Origin: Prochlorococcus marinus XMU1404
GTDB taxonomy: Bacteria; Cyanobacteriota; Cyanobacteriia; PCC-6307; Cyanobiaceae
NCBI RefSeq assembly: GCF_017696175.1
Contig: NZ_JAAORE010000001.1
Location: forward strand, 496,001-560,000
Reading direction: 5' to 3'
DNA length: 64,000 bases
Shown: piece after piece, positions 1-10,399 of the stretch
Layout of the letters: every line of letters begins with the position of its first letter
How positions within the stretch are numbered: the stretch's first letter is position 1
Notes under the pieces: generated by a model
Database searches by the model: none
What the model was told of the DNA's origin: nothing
What the model saw: the letters and a program-made list of their open reading frames with translations, nothing else
Made by a program: the position numbers and the translations under genes

Positions 1-214
1 GGAACAATACTCTTATGATAAGAAAAGGATTTTTAATACAAGAGGTAAAGCCTTCAAAACACATAATCTTGATATTTACAGTTTATCAAGGGAAGAAATT
101 ATTCAACTTCTTTTAAGTGACGGCAAATTAATAAAAAGACCATTTTTGATTTACGAAGGAAAAAAAGTAATATTAGGTTTTAACGAAATTGAATATGCCA
201 AACAATTTATTTAA
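1..214 (+). CDS. ArsC/Spx-family thioredoxin-fold protein (3' end only)
   Basis: The frame beginning at base 2 is open to a TAA at 212-214 and gives the last 70 residues of a protein whose 5' end lies outside the window. The visible part has FNTRGKAFK followed by KLIKRPFLIYEGKKV, the pattern of the C-terminal half of the ArsC/Spx/YffB family (arsenate-reductase-like, thioredoxin fold), where the RP dipeptide precedes the last strands. The redox-active N-terminal Cys motif cannot be seen. These proteins act as thiol reductases or transcription-associated adaptors, and this fragment cannot separate the two. lepB follows 29 bp downstream on the same strand. Confidence 0.75.
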   Translation, partial: EQYSYDKKRIFNTRGKAFKTHNLDIYSLSREEIIQLLLSDGKLIKRPFLIYEGKKVILGFNEIEYAKQFI

Positions 215-243
215 GTTTAAAAAATCAAAAATTTATTAATTTT

Positions 244-903
244 ATGCCTGCTTCTATTAAAAGTTTTTTAAAAGAATGGGGTCTACTAATCCTGTTAACT
301 TTTTTTGTTTCTTCTTGTAGATCATTTTTCGCAGAACCTCGATATATTCCCTCTGGTTCAATGCTCCCAGAATTACAAATAAACGATAGGTTAATTATAG
401 AAAAATTTTCGCTAAGAAACTCTTTACCAAAAAGAGGAGATATTGTTGTCTTTAACTCACCTTACTCTTTTGACGAAAAATTAATTGCATCAAGATTTAA
501 GCCTTTACCAAAAAAAAGATATTGTTTTTTAATGAGTTTCCCTCCGATGTCATTTATTCCTGGTTTAAGGGATAAAGCTTGCGATGCGTATATTAAAAGA
601 GTGGTGGCACTCCCAGGAGAAATTGTAAGTGTAAACTCTAAAGGTGAATTAATAATAAATAATAAATTAATTCCAGAACCTTATGTCTCTTATAAGTGCT
701 CATTATCTCTCTTTACTAAATGTGGCAAATTTGAAAATTTAAAAGTTCCAAAAGATCATTTTTTAGTTTTAGGCGATAATAGGTCAAATAGCTGGGATGG
801 TAGATATTGGCCTGGAAGTAAATTTCTTCATAAAAAGGAGATAATTGGTAAAGCATATTTCAGATTTTGGCCTCTTAGTCAAGTTGGCTTTTTCAATAAT
901 TAA
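244..903 (+). CDS. lepB: Signal peptidase I
   Basis: S26 family protease that removes Sec/Tat signal peptides at the outer face of the membrane. The 219-residue protein starts with one hydrophobic anchor (about residues 12-30), then has the box PSGSM with catalytic Ser39, the box IKRVVALPGE with general-base Lys118, and GDNRSNSWDGRYW near residue 178. All signature boxes and the normal cyanobacterial length (about 200-220) are present, so it should be active. The start ATG at 244 is 29 bp after the stop of the ArsC-like gene, so co-transcription is possible. It ends 55 bp before the converging phosphatase gene. Confidence 0.96.
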   Translation: MPASIKSFLKEWGLLILLTFFVSSCRSFFAEPRYIPSGSMLPELQINDRLIIEKFSLRNSLPKRGDIVVFNSPYSFDEKLIASRFKPLPKKRYCFLMSFPPMSFIPGLRDKACDAYIKRVVALPGEIVSVNSKGELIINNKLIPEPYVSYKCSLSLFTKCGKFENLKVPKDHFLVLGDNRSNSWDGRYWPGSKFLHKKEIIGKAYFRFWPLSQVGFFNN

Positions 904-958
904 AACATTTTTTCAGAGTCTGAATTCATCAAAATAAATTTTTAAAAAGGGTTTTAAA

Positions 959-2287
959 TTAAAGTGCTCCTGAAGCAGTTGAATCAATTATTCCTCCTAG
1001 ATGTGTTGTAATATTAAGAGCGCTAATCACAGGGGACTTATTGTGATCATTAAAAAGGTCAATTATAGTTATACCGCCATTACCTTGTTTTATCATCCAA
1101 ATATTTGAATAATTAATCCCAAGGATATTGCAAACTATAGTTTTATTCACTGCATCATGAGCGACCAGAAGGCTTAGATCATTATCCTTTTGAGATAAAC
1201 AAATTTTGTCAAAAGCTTCTACGGACCTTTCTGATACATGTTTTATAGATTCACCTTCGGGCATTAATACTTGTTCAGGTTTATCATGCCAATTTTCTAA
1301 TAAAGCAGGCCACTGTTCTCTGATTTCTGATTCCAGTTTACCCTCCCATAATCCGTGACTAATCTCTACTAGTGCATCTATTTTTTCTATTTTTAAATCT
1401 TTGCTATTTTGAAGGATTATTTGTGCAGTCTCATAAGGCCTATGCATTGAACTTGAAAATGCCTTATTGAAAGAAATATTTCTCAAATATTCAAAAGTCT
1501 TTCTAGCTTGATCTTTTCCGTTTTCATTTAAAGGGATATCAATTTGGCCTTGGAATCTTCCTTCTTTGTTCCAGTTAGTTTCACCATGTCTTATTAAAAA
1601 TATTCTAGAATCTCCAATTTTATTTGGAATATTTTTATTCAGATGGGAAGTTTGATTTAAGCATTCAATTTGGGTCGTAAAAGAGTTCTCTTTCCTTGAA
1701 ATATTGAGTATGGAGAAAGAAGCATTTTCTAATCTTATTTTCCTAAAACCTTGCTTAGGCTTTCCTAATAATAAGAGGATTAAACATCTTAGAATCGCAT
1801 TATGGCCTACGACTAAAATATTTACATCATCTTTGTCTAGATATATTTTTAAAATATCTTCTAGAAAATTTGTTGCTTGATAAAATAACTCTTGAATTGG
1901 TTTATAAGTTTTATTGTCATTTCTTTTTAAGATTAGATTTTCAGGATCATTTTTCCATATAGGGTAAATTTCTGGATATTTTTTTTTAATTTCATCAATT
2001 TTTAGACCAGACCATTCACTAAGATCTACCTCTAGCAAATCATTATCGAATTCAATATTTTGTTCTTTATTGAAGTTCTTGATAATTGTTTTTGCCGTCT
2101 CTGCTGCTCTAATCAGTGGAGAGGAATAAACTTTATCGAAGTTTATTTTTGATAATGCTTCTCCTGCTTTTCTGGCTTGTTCGTAACCTTCATCAGTTAA
2201 TAATGAATCATCTGTTCTTCCTTGAATTAATCCTTTCGCATTGAAACTGCTAAGTCCATGCCTAACTAAAACTAATCTAATAGTCAT
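959..2287 (-). CDS. gpmB: Two-domain histidine phosphatase (phosphoglycerate mutase-like)
   Basis: A 442-residue fusion of two histidine-phosphatase domains. Domain 1 has the phospho-acceptor RHG at residues 9-11 and a second histidine in VVGHNAILRC near residue 162. Domain 2 has RHGETNW near residue 230 and VAHDAVNKT near 373. Both halves keep the paired His/Arg residues, so neither looks dead. Most family members are single-domain, about 200 residues. Cyanobacterial double-domain forms are annotated as phosphoglycerate mutase or alpha-ribazole phosphatase, but the substrate cannot be told from sequence. Sugar-phosphate or cobamide phosphatase activity are both possible. It converges with lepB, and its start at 2287 is divergent from the CPBP protease gene. 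Confidence 0.85.
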   Translation of the reverse strand: MTIRLVLVRHGLSSFNAKGLIQGRTDDSLLTDEGYEQARKAGEALSKINFDKVYSSPLIRAAETAKTIIKNFNKEQNIEFDNDLLEVDLSEWSGLKIDEIKKKYPEIYPIWKNDPENLILKRNDNKTYKPIQELFYQATNFLEDILKIYLDKDDVNILVVGHNAILRCLILLLLGKPKQGFRKIRLENASFSILNISRKENSFTTQIECLNQTSHLNKNIPNKIGDSRIFLIRHGETNWNKEGRFQGQIDIPLNENGKDQARKTFEYLRNISFNKAFSSSMHRPYETAQIILQNSKDLKIEKIDALVEISHGLWEGKLESEIREQWPALLENWHDKPEQVLMPEGESIKHVSERSVEAFDKICLSQKDNDLSLLVAHDAVNKTIVCNILGINYSNIWMIKQGNGGITIIDLFNDHNKSPVISALNITTHLGGIIDSTASGAL

Positions 2288-2403
2288 TATATAAATTTGA
2301 AAATTAAGATAATTTAATCATCTCATGGCGTGATTAAAATAGATATATAAATATTAGAAACTTCAATGATAACTATGAATAGGTTTCAACAATATAATAA
2401 GTT

Positions 2404-3765
2404 ATGATCCTTAAAAATATTTCTAAGACAAAACTCTCTTTAGCTTTTATTTCTATAGTCATAACTTTTTTTGTATGGCAACAAGGCTTAAGAGATAGTC
2501 TAAATAGACCATCTGTTTCATTTGATATAAGTCAAAAAGAGCAAGAAATTGCCGAATTATCAATCCAATCAATACCTCTGAATCTTAAAAAATTTTTTAT
2601 CATAAATGACCCTGTTGATCAAATAAATAAATCTCTCTCTGACACCTCATTTGATGAACTAACAGAAAGAAATAAATTAATTCGAATAATATCTTCAGAA
2701 TCAAATGATCCTATAGTCTATAAATATTTATCAAAAGATTTAGAAAATAAAGACTTTAAATTACTGATTGATGAGATAGAAAAGATTTCCAATAATAATT
2801 CATATAAACCAAATTCTGATAAATTTGATTTATTTAAAGGGGATAGATTTTTATATCACCTTTTAAGTCGGAAATTTGATTTTGACGATAGTGCATTAAT
2901 AACAAAATCATTTTCAAGCAAAATGTTTTTAAAAATATTAGCCATCAGACTAATGCCACTTTTAATAGTACTTCTTGGTTCAATTCTGGCTTTAAAAATA
3001 TTATGGACTAACATATCTTCGAAAAAGTTTGGTTGGCAAGAAATTAAATCCTTAGATTTTGAATTAATAGATATGGTTTTATTAATTGCAGGTGGATTTG
3101 TTGTTTTAGGAGAAGTGGTATCGCCTTTGTTTTCTATCAGCTTAGTTGAACTTTTTTCTAAAAATATCTCTAACGAATTATCTCAATCCTTAAAAATATT
3201 CTTTGGATATCTTTTTATGGCTATTCCTCCATTAGTAATTGTTTATTATCAAATTAAATCTATGAATGGTGAATTTACATTTAAAAAGGATTATTTACAG
3301 TTTAATTTCTTGCCAATAAAATATGCAATTATTCAGGGAATTAAAGGTTGGTTAACAATAGTTCCTTTTGTTTTATTAATATCTCTAATTATGAATAGTC
3401 TGATCGATAATCAGAATGGTAGTAACCCTTTGCTGGAAATTGTCCTTAATAATAATAATAACTTATCATTTTTCCTATTGTTTGTAACAACAACTCTATT
3501 GGCTCCTCTATTTGAAGAGATTATATTCCGTGGTATTTTACTCCCAACTCTTTCAAGAGATTTTGGAGTAATTTCGGGCATCATAGTTTCAGCTTTTATC
3601 TTTGCATTAGCTCATTTAAGTTTGGGAGAGATGCCGCCATTATTTGTTCTAGGGATTGGATTAGGAATTACAAGAATTGCTTCAGGGAGTTTGTTCTCTT
3701 CAGTTATTATGCATTCTTTATGGAATGGATTGACTTTCTTAAATTTGTTCTTATTGAGGACATAA
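2404..3765 (+). CDS. CPBP-family intramembrane metalloprotease
   Basis: A 453-residue membrane protein. The N-terminal hydrophobic anchor (about residues 11-26) is followed by a roughly 150-residue hydrophilic segment and then at least seven hydrophobic stretches. The C-terminal third carries the CPBP (Abi, CAAX protease-like) motifs: EEIIFRG (about residue 370) with the paired glutamates and arginine, FALAHLSLG about 30 residues later with a metal-binding His, and MHSLWNG near the end. These residues form the active site in Rce1-type proteases. In plants and cyanobacteria relatives affect thylakoid and photosystem maturation, but the substrate here is unknown. The long soluble insert before the membrane core is typical of the cyanobacterial subgroup. 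Confidence 0.88.
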   Translation: MILKNISKTKLSLAFISIVITFFVWQQGLRDSLNRPSVSFDISQKEQEIAELSIQSIPLNLKKFFIINDPVDQINKSLSDTSFDELTERNKLIRIISSESNDPIVYKYLSKDLENKDFKLLIDEIEKISNNNSYKPNSDKFDLFKGDRFLYHLLSRKFDFDDSALITKSFSSKMFLKILAIRLMPLLIVLLGSILALKILWTNISSKKFGWQEIKSLDFELIDMVLLIAGGFVVLGEVVSPLFSISLVELFSKNISNELSQSLKIFFGYLFMAIPPLVIVYYQIKSMNGEFTFKKDYLQFNFLPIKYAIIQGIKGWLTIVPFVLLISLIMNSLIDNQNGSNPLLEIVLNNNNNLSFFLLFVTTTLLAPLFEEIIFRGILLPTLSRDFGVISGIIVSAFIFALAHLSLGEMPPLFVLGIGLGITRIASGSLFSSVIMHSLWNGLTFLNLFLLRT

Positions 3766-3849
3766 AGAATTTAATTTTCGACTTGCGAATCAAACAAATA
3801 GATGTTTATTTAATTAATAACACTTCTTTTATTTAAAAATAAATCATAA

Positions 3850-4278
3850 ATGAAACCTTATGGGAATCAAATTAATTTGAAAAAAAAAGTTTCATATGAA
3901 AGTAAAAAAAATTCCGAAAAAATATCCATACTTAATATCAAATTAATACATCAAATTTTCGACACCATTAATATCTCTCTTTTGGTATTAATTTTCACCT
4001 TATTTTTCTTATCTTTTGATAGTCAAAGAAAATGGTCAAATACATATAAAACTTTATCTAAAACAAGAGCTAATAATAATAATCTCATTGATTATATTTC
4101 TAAAATTGAGGAGTTTTACATTATTGAACTTGAGTCTCTCAATATTTATAGAAAAACTAAACCAAAAGATTTAATATATTTAGATAAACTTGCAGAAAAA
4201 AAAGAAAGTGTATTTAAGAAAAATTTAAGTAGTTTCATTAAAGGTTTTAGAGATAGCAAATACCAAAGAGGATATTGA
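3850..4278 (+). CDS. Small bitopic membrane protein fused translationally to ftsI; FtsL-like by topology
   Basis: I do not recognise a named family. The 142-residue protein has a basic, Lys-rich N-terminal tail of about 38 residues, one transmembrane segment (about 39-56), then a charged, probably helical region with regularly spaced leucines and isoleucines. Its TGA stop (4276-4278) shares one base with the ATG of ftsI at 4278, so the two are almost surely co-transcribed and probably translationally coupled. Short cytoplasmic tail, single membrane span, outer coiled coil and position just before ftsI are the hallmarks of FtsL in other bacteria. That role is inference from topology and position only. 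Confidence 0.8.
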   Translation: MKPYGNQINLKKKVSYESKKNSEKISILNIKLIHQIFDTINISLLVLIFTLFFLSFDSQRKWSNTYKTLSKTRANNNNLIDYISKIEEFYIIELESLNIYRKTKPKDLIYLDKLAEKKESVFKKNLSSFIKGFRDSKYQRGY

Positions 4279-6029
4279 TGAAAAAATACAAAAAAATTGT
4301 TCATCTAAAACCCCTTGACCAAAGAAGATTTAAATTTCTCTATATTTTTAGCTTACTATTAATATTTAGTCTAATTGGTAGGTTAGTTAAATTGCAAGTC
4401 TTTAACGCCTCTGATTTGCAAAGGAAAGCTAGATTAATACAGTCTTCTAAAACTAACTCCTTAAAAAAAAGGAGATCAATTGTTGATAGAAATAATAGAC
4501 TAATTGCTTACGATAAACCGCTATATAAATTGTGGGCCCATCCAAAATATTTTAATTTTCCTGGTGATTCAATTAACAGAGTTCGCAGTATTGAAGAAGT
4601 TACAGAAAAATTGTCATCTATCTTGGATATTAATGATGAAATACTCTTGAGGAAATTTAATAATAAAATGAGTGGTATCATGATTTTGGATAAAATTTCC
4701 GAAGAAAAGGCAGAAAAAATTAAGAACCTTCAAATAAGCGGACTTGATTTGTTTAAATATTCGCAGAGATATTATCCTCAAGGGGAGCTTTACTCTAATC
4801 TTGTAGGCTTTGTTAATGATGAGAATAAAGGTTCAGCAGGTTTGGAGCTTCATTTAGATAATAAAATTAAAGTTTTTAATAAAAGTAATTTAATAAAGAG
4901 AGGAGGAGATGGAACTCCTCTACCGGATAATTCAGCCCCAGGTGATTTTATTTCTGATTACAAAAGTTTAGGCCTAACTTTAGATTCAAAATTACAGAAA
5001 GCGTCATTCAATGCTTTATTAAAGCAAGTAAGTAAATGGAGAGCAAAGAAGGGATTTGCCATAGTTATGAATGTTAATAATGGTCGGATTCTCTCTTTGG
5101 TTACAGTTCCGTCATATGATCCAAATAAATTTTGGCAGTATGATTCTGAACTCTTTAGGGGTTGGTATTCTCAAGATTTATTTGAGCCTGGTTCAACTTT
5201 TAAACCTATTAATCTTGCCTTAGCTTTAGAAGAAAAAGTAATCCAGAAAGATGGATTAGTTGAAGATATTGGAAAGATTAATGTTGGAGGATGGACACTT
5301 ACTAATTGGGATAAAAAAGGTAATGGATACATTGACTATCCAAAAGTTTTGCAAGTTTCAAGTAATGTTGGGATGGTAAAAATAATGCAAAATTTAGACC
5401 CCACAATTTATTGGAATCGGCTAAAAAATTTAGGTATAAATAAAAATTTAGAGACTGACTTATTTGAATCAACTGCTGGCCAACTAAAGAGAAAAGATTT
5501 ATTCGTAAATCAATCAATTGAGCCTGCCGTAACTTCTTTTGGTAAAGGTTTCTCGATCTCACCGCTTAAATTGGTTCAACTTCATGCGGCTCTAGCAAAT
5601 GGGGGTTTTGAAGTGACTCCTCATGTAACCTCAACTCACAAAGAAAGATTTAATAAAAATCCAAAAAAACAATTTTTTTCACAGGAGGTTTCTAAAACTG
5701 TTCTGGAATGGATGGAGAGCGTAGTTGATAAAGGTAGTGGATATGGAGCAAAAATCGAGGGTTATAGGATAGCCGGGAAAACGGGCACTTCTCAAAAAGC
5801 CTTAAATGGTTCGTATACAAGCAAGAAAGTTTGTAGTTTTGTCGCGACCTTACCAGTTAATGATCCAAAGTATGTTGTCCTAGTAGTCATTGATGAGCCA
5901 TCTAAATCATATGCATATGGTTCAACTGTTGCGGTACCAGTCGCTAAAGAAATTATGGAGAGTTTGATAGTAATTGAAAAAATACCTCCTAAGATTAAAG
6001 ATCAAAGAATGATTGTTAAAAAACCCTAA
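4278..6029 (+). CDS. ftsI: Peptidoglycan transpeptidase FtsI (PBP3, class B)
   Basis: Septal transpeptidase that cross-links peptidoglycan during division. The 583-residue protein has a short cytoplasmic tail, one transmembrane helix (about residues 18-38), a dimerisation region and a C-terminal transpeptidase domain. Active-site motifs are complete: S306-T-F-K309 (SxxK), S361-S-N363 (SxN) and K501-T-G-T504 (KTGT). I chose ATG at 4278 rather than the in-frame TTG three bases upstream because it makes the 1-base stop/start overlap with the preceding small membrane protein. The gene for transaldolase follows, so the division unit may continue into metabolism genes. Confidence 0.95.
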   Translation: MKKYKKIVHLKPLDQRRFKFLYIFSLLLIFSLIGRLVKLQVFNASDLQRKARLIQSSKTNSLKKRRSIVDRNNRLIAYDKPLYKLWAHPKYFNFPGDSINRVRSIEEVTEKLSSILDINDEILLRKFNNKMSGIMILDKISEEKAEKIKNLQISGLDLFKYSQRYYPQGELYSNLVGFVNDENKGSAGLELHLDNKIKVFNKSNLIKRGGDGTPLPDNSAPGDFISDYKSLGLTLDSKLQKASFNALLKQVSKWRAKKGFAIVMNVNNGRILSLVTVPSYDPNKFWQYDSELFRGWYSQDLFEPGSTFKPINLALALEEKVIQKDGLVEDIGKINVGGWTLTNWDKKGNGYIDYPKVLQVSSNVGMVKIMQNLDPTIYWNRLKNLGINKNLETDLFESTAGQLKRKDLFVNQSIEPAVTSFGKGFSISPLKLVQLHAALANGGFEVTPHVTSTHKERFNKNPKKQFFSQEVSKTVLEWMESVVDKGSGYGAKIEGYRIAGKTGTSQKALNGSYTSKKVCSFVATLPVNDPKYVVLVVIDEPSKSYAYGSTVAVPVAKEIMESLIVIEKIPPKIKDQRMIVKKP

Positions 6030-6117
6030 AATTTTCCAATTTTATAAATATTTAGTTCATTATCTGATGATTTCACCAGAAATAAAAGCTAGTTTATGTA
6101 TATATGCTCATCTAGAT

Positions 6118-7119
6118 ATGAAATCAATTTTAGAACAATTATCCTCAATGACCATTGTTGTTGCTGATACTGGAGATTTGGATTCGATAAAGAAATTTCA
6201 GCCAAGGGACGCCACTACCAACCCATCGCTAATACTTGCTGCTGCCAAGAACCCTGATTATGTGAAATTAATTGATAAAGCTTTAGAAAGTTCAGAAAAT
6301 GCATTGACTCAAGGATTCTCTGAAATTGAATTAATTAAAGAAACTATTGACCAAGTTTCAGTATTTTTTGGAAAAGAAATATTGAAAATTATTTCAGGGC
6401 GCGTATCTACAGAAGTTGATGCAAGACTTAGCTTTGACACTGAAGCTACGGTAGAAAAAGCGAGAAAATTGATCAGTCTTTACAAAAATTTTGGAATTGA
6501 AAAGGAAAGAGTTTTGATTAAGATTGCCGCAACTTGGGAGGGAATTAAGGCAGCTGAAATTTTGGAAAAAGAGGGTATTAAGTGCAACTTAACTTTACTT
6601 TTTAACTTCTGCCAAGCGGTAACTTGTGCAAATGCAAAGATAACTCTAATTTCTCCCTTCGTCGGCCGCATATTGGATTGGCATAAAGCAAAAACTGGCA
6701 AAACTACTTTTGTTGGTGCTGAAGACCCTGGTGTTATTTCTGTTACACAAATTTATAAGTACTTTAAAGAAAAGGGATTCAAGACAGAAGTAATGGGAGC
6801 GAGTTTTAGAAATATTGATGAAATAAAAGAATTAGCAGGTTGCGATCTTTTAACAATAGCACCAAAATTTCTTGAGGAACTAAAAAAAGAAAAAGGAGAG
6901 TTAATTAGAAAATTAGATGTAAGTACCCAAATAAACAACTCTATTAACTACAAATTTGAAGAAAAAGATTTCAGATTAAGTATGTTAGAAGATCAAATGG
7001 CGAGTGAGAAGCTTAGTGAAGGTATTACTGGATTCAGTAAGGCTATAGAAGAATTGGAAGAGCTGCTACTTAAGAGATATTCAGAAATTAAAAATAATAA
7101 ATTAATTTCTGCTAACTAA
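6118..7119 (+). CDS. tal: Transaldolase
   Basis: Pentose-phosphate-pathway enzyme that moves a three-carbon unit from sedoheptulose-7-phosphate to glyceraldehyde-3-phosphate. With the ATG at 6118 the protein has 333 residues, the usual size for TalB-type enzymes without EF-hand extensions. It shows VVADTGD near residue 14, DATTNPS at 31-37 and the Schiff-base lysine Lys135 in [12 protein letters not shown]. The frame is open further upstream to 6013, but that would overlap ftsI and add residues unlike the family, so 6118 is preferred. In marine picocyanobacteria transaldolase is linked to night-time sugar catabolism, a role that cyanophage copies of the enzyme exploit; that is prior knowledge. 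Confidence 0.95.
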   Translation: MKSILEQLSSMTIVVADTGDLDSIKKFQPRDATTNPSLILAAAKNPDYVKLIDKALESSENALTQGFSEIELIKETIDQVSVFFGKEILKIISGRVSTEVDARLSFDTEATVEKARKLISLYKNFGIEKERVLIKIAATWEGIKAAEILEKEGIKCNLTLLFNFCQAVTCANAKITLISPFVGRILDWHKAKTGKTTFVGAEDPGVISVTQIYKYFKEKGFKTEVMGASFRNIDEIKELAGCDLLTIAPKFLEELKKEKGELIRKLDVSTQINNSINYKFEEKDFRLSMLEDQMASEKLSEGITGFSKAIEELEELLLKRYSEIKNNKLISAN

Positions 7120-7143
7120 ATTTAATTTTGAATTGAAAAAGAA

Positions 7144-8277
7144 TTAAGCACCACTTTTTGTTAAAAGTCTTCTGATAACTCTTTTTGCAATATCTTCATA
7201 ACTCATTTCTCCTGATAATATTTGAGCAATACGTTTAGGTGCAGTTTTTCTTTTGACACCTAATTGGTATCCAGTTCTGGGAAACCTATAAAATACTTGG
7301 GCTATTCTCCTTCCCCAAGCCATTGATTTCCCCCAAAAGTTGTTAATTTTTTTTGTATAAAGATTTAAATCATCTACTTTTCCTGAAAAGTATTGATCTA
7401 TGTATTCTGCAGCATAAAAACTGCTAATTAAAGATGGTCTAATTCCTTCAGCTAAAAATGGATCACATAGAGATGCTGCATCTCCAACCGCTAAAATTTT
7501 GTCACCATTAATTGAGTGGAAGCCATTCCATATTCTCAGTTTTCTACTAATTGTTTTATGAGGAAAATCATCAAAACCAAAGCTTTTGAGAACTTGTTTA
7601 TTTATCTCCTGATTTTCTAAGAGAGCATTATTTATAAAAGTCCCTAAACCAATATTTAGACTTTCTCTTAGGGGGAATGCCCATGCAAACCCATATTTTA
7701 TAAATCCAAACTCAAATCTAACTGCATCCTTAGGTATTTCACCTAACCCTTTTAATCTTAATGAGATTGTGTTTGCAAATTTCGGTTTTCTTGGCCCTAA
7801 ATTGAAATATCCTGCCCATTTGGATTGGGACCCATCTGCAATAACAATAAATTCTGATATATATTTTATTTTGTTATTGCATGAAATTTCCCATTTATCA
7901 TTTTTTTTTATGATTTTTTCTATCAATAATGGTCTTATTATCTGAACTCCTTTACTTAAGGACTCATCAAGTAATAATTGATCAAGTCTCTCTCTCTTAA
8001 TAATCCAAAATGGGGACTCACCAGTCAGATCAGCAGTTACATTATCTGCAGCCCTCCATCTGAATTCAACACTCTTAATTTTTGATTCTATAGAATCTTC
8101 TATATCTAAAGGAAGAAATCTTTGCATTGAAGATGCCATCCCACCTGCACATGGTTTGTAGTTATTGAATTTTTCTTTTTCAATAATTAAAACAGAATAT
8201 CCTTTCTTTGATAGGTTAAGAGCGGTGGAAGATCCTGATAAACCTCCACCAATTATTACAACATCAAACTCTATCAA
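7144..8277 (-). CDS. FAD-dependent oxidoreductase, geranylgeranyl reductase family
   Basis: A 377-residue flavoprotein with an N-terminal dinucleotide-binding fold (GGGLSGS at residues 10-16), the NYKPCAGGM segment typical of geranylgeranyl reductases, and the second FAD motif [16 protein letters not shown] near residue 265. It is shorter than, and differs from, chlorophyll-pathway ChlP (about 450 residues), so it is probably a paralog that reduces another isoprenoid or hydroxylates an aromatic substrate. The start ATG overlaps the frr stop by four bases (ATGA at 8274-8277), so it is the last gene of the pyrH-frr operon. Its exact substrate is unknown. Confidence 0.82.
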   Translation of the reverse strand: MIEFDVVIIGGGLSGSSTALNLSKKGYSVLIIEKEKFNNYKPCAGGMASSMQRFLPLDIEDSIESKIKSVEFRWRAADNVTADLTGESPFWIIKRERLDQLLLDESLSKGVQIIRPLLIEKIIKKNDKWEISCNNKIKYISEFIVIADGSQSKWAGYFNLGPRKPKFANTISLRLKGLGEIPKDAVRFEFGFIKYGFAWAFPLRESLNIGLGTFINNALLENQEINKQVLKSFGFDDFPHKTISRKLRIWNGFHSINGDKILAVGDAASLCDPFLAEGIRPSLISSFYAAEYIDQYFSGKVDDLNLYTKKINNFWGKSMAWGRRIAQVFYRFPRTGYQLGVKRKTAPKRIAQILSGEMSYEDIAKRVIRRLLTKSGA

Positions 8278-8822
8278 ACTTTTAGAATTTCCTTCTCTTT
8301 TTCAGATAATTTAGTTTCTATTAAGGCAATATATTTATCAGTAATTTTCTGAATTTCAGATTGATTATCTCTCGATTCGTCAATAGAGATAAGACCATCT
8401 TTTTCCTCTTTTTTTTCTTTATCAACTGCATCTCTTCTAATGTTTCTCAAAGCTACTTTTCCTTCCTCCGCATATTTAGAGGCTAATTTACAAAATTCTT
8501 TTCTTCTTTCTTCTGTTAAAGGAGGAACATTTATTCTTATTAATTTACCATCATTATTTGGAGTAATACCTAGATCACTCATAGAAATAGATTTCTCAAT
8601 CGCTTGCAAACATGAAATATCAAACGGTTGTATTGAAATTGTTTGTGAATCAACAGTGCTTATTGTGGCAAGTGATTTGATTGGTGTTTCTGCTCCATAG
8701 TACTCAACACTTACTCTATCTAACAAAGAAGCATTAGCTCTGCCAGTCCTAATTGTATTAAAGTTTCTTTGCGTTGCTTCAACACTTTTATTCATATTTT
8801 CTTGAATTTCTTGTTCTTTCAT
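8274..8822 (-). CDS. frr: Ribosome recycling factor
   Basis: Splits post-termination ribosomes together with EF-G. At 182 residues it matches the family (about 185) end to end. It has the [19 protein letters not shown] segment near the N-terminus, the PFD...IEKSI strand region, and the C-terminal helix rich in Asp/Glu/Lys that forms the three-helix bundle. It sits 21 bp after pyrH and overlaps the next flavoprotein gene by four bases. The pyrH-frr pairing is widely conserved in bacteria. Confidence 0.97.
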   Translation of the reverse strand: MKEQEIQENMNKSVEATQRNFNTIRTGRANASLLDRVSVEYYGAETPIKSLATISTVDSQTISIQPFDISCLQAIEKSISMSDLGITPNNDGKLIRINVPPLTEERRKEFCKLASKYAEEGKVALRNIRRDAVDKEKKEEKDGLISIDESRDNQSEIQKITDKYIALIETKLSEKEKEILKV

Positions 8823-8843
8823 AATAAAAAATTTAAATAAGCT

Positions 8844-9548
8844 TTAACTAATTAATGAACCTATAGGATCCCCAGAAACAGCTTTAGAGATGTTCCCTTT
8901 TTTGAATATATCAAATACCATAATAGGGATATTGTTATCTTTGCATAGTGCAATTGCAGTACTATCCATTACTGCGATTTCATCACTAAGAACCTGTTGA
9001 TAACTAAGAGTAGAATATTTTTTTGCGTCTTTATATTTATTAGGATCACAATTATAAACTCCGTCAACTTTGGTAGCCTTCATAACAACTTCAGCATTTA
9101 TCTCTGCTGCCCTCAGAGCCGCTGTAGTGTCAGTTGTGAAAAATGGATTTCCGCATCCACCTCCGAAGACTACAACTCTACCTTTTTCAAGGTGTCTCAT
9201 AGCTCTTCTTCTAATATAGGGTTCTGCAATTTCCTGCATTTCTATTGCAGTTTGAACTCTGGTTGCAACTCCTACTCTTTCTAAACCATCTTGGAGTGAA
9301 ATAGCATTCATCACTGTTGCGAGCATCCCAACATAATCAGCAGTCGCTCTATCCATGCCATCTGCAGACCCTTTGAGCCCCCTAAAAATATTTCCACCCC
9401 CAACAACTATTGCAAGTTGAACATTATTTTCGACTACTTTTGAAACATCCTCTGCAATTGACTGAACTATAGCAGGATCTATACCATAAGGTTTTTCACC
9501 CATTAGTGCTTCACCACTAAGTTTTAAGAGAACTCTTTTGTAAGTCAT
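8844..9548 (-). CDS. pyrH: UMP kinase
   Basis: Phosphorylates UMP to UDP with ATP; member of the amino-acid-kinase fold and normally hexameric. The 234-residue protein begins with [14 protein letters not shown] (phosphate-binding lysine), has [10 protein letters not shown] around residue 49, [11 protein letters not shown] near 131 and [11 protein letters not shown] near 162. Length and motifs are standard. It is the first gene of a reverse-strand operon with frr and a flavoprotein. A 127-bp spacer separates it from cobO, also on the reverse strand. Confidence 0.97.
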   Translation of the reverse strand: MTYKRVLLKLSGEALMGEKPYGIDPAIVQSIAEDVSKVVENNVQLAIVVGGGNIFRGLKGSADGMDRATADYVGMLATVMNAISLQDGLERVGVATRVQTAIEMQEIAEPYIRRRAMRHLEKGRVVVFGGGCGNPFFTTDTTAALRAAEINAEVVMKATKVDGVYNCDPNKYKDAKKYSTLSYQQVLSDEIAVMDSTAIALCKDNNIPIMVFDIFKKGNISKAVSGDPIGSLIS

Positions 9549-9675
9549 TCAATAATTATACTTTTAAGACCTTAGCAAGTAAATGCACCAAATTTATTTT
9601 TTGTTCAGATATTGCTTGCTTCTTTAAACATTTCTAAACCTGCCTAAAGAAAATTTAAGTAATAATTGGTTTCAA

Positions 9676-10365
9676 CTAAAATTCAACACACTTTTGTGCT
9701 TTTATTCCTTGTTCTTTAAAAGGATGTCTTATAAGTTTCATTTCTGTAACTAGATCAGCGTAATTTATAATAGAATCAGATGCTCCTCTCCCAGTTAAAA
9801 CAATATGGTTTTTTCTATTACTTAGGCTTTTTAAAAAAGTGATTATTTCTTCTGAAGCAAGATAACCAAGTTTTGTAGCAATATTAATTTCATCAAGAAT
9901 TATAAGTTTATAAGATTCGTTCTTTATGTATTTTTTAGCTAGTTGCCATGCTTCTTGAACTAATTTTTCGTCTCTTATTCTATCTTGTGTTTCCCAAGTA
10001 AATCCTTCTCCTAATGAGTGCCAAGATATGTTTGAAGACAGATTTTTAAGTGCTTTTTCTTCTCCAGTGGTCCAGCCTCCTTTGATAAATTGAATGATTG
10101 CCACTTTATGACCGTGCCCTATCGTCCTTAGAGCCATTCCCAAAGATGCAGTTGTTTTCCCCTTTCCATTCCCTGTAAAAACAATCAATAATCCTTTTTT
10201 TGTCTTTCTAATTTGTAGTCTTTCTGCTTGAATTTCTTTTCTTTGCTGCATTCTTTTTTTATATGAACTCTCATCGCTATCTGATGATAGTTTGCCCCCC
10301 ATACCGATTTTATTTGCTTGATTATCGAGGTTGAATATTTTCTCGGAAGATGAAGGTTTTTTCAT
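9676..10365 (-). CDS. cobO: Cob(I)yrinic acid a,c-diamide adenosyltransferase
   Basis: CobA/CobO/BtuR-type ATP:corrinoid adenosyltransferase, which attaches the adenosyl ligand during cobalamin synthesis or salvage. The 229-residue protein has a Lys/Arg-rich N-terminal tail and the unusual P-loop GNGKGKTT at residues 65-72. It then shows VAIIQFIKGGW and LIILDEINIATKLG, and ends with HPFKEQGIKAQKCVEF, the standard C-terminal signature. Prochlorococcus makes pseudocobalamin, so the enzyme is expected. It lies just 34 bp from the recombinase gene but is unlikely to be functionally linked to it. Confidence 0.93.
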   Translation of the reverse strand: MKKPSSSEKIFNLDNQANKIGMGGKLSSDSDESSYKKRMQQRKEIQAERLQIRKTKKGLLIVFTGNGKGKTTASLGMALRTIGHGHKVAIIQFIKGGWTTGEEKALKNLSSNISWHSLGEGFTWETQDRIRDEKLVQEAWQLAKKYIKNESYKLIILDEINIATKLGYLASEEIITFLKSLSNRKNHIVLTGRGASDSIINYADLVTEMKLIRHPFKEQGIKAQKCVEF

Positions 10366-10399
10366 ATAACTATAATTTTAATTTAATGATTATAAATCT

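Noticed and set aside
6013-6117. Longer transaldolase beginning at 6013
   Set aside because: Overlaps ftsI and the extra residues are not found in the family; ATG at 6118 gives the standard 333-residue length.
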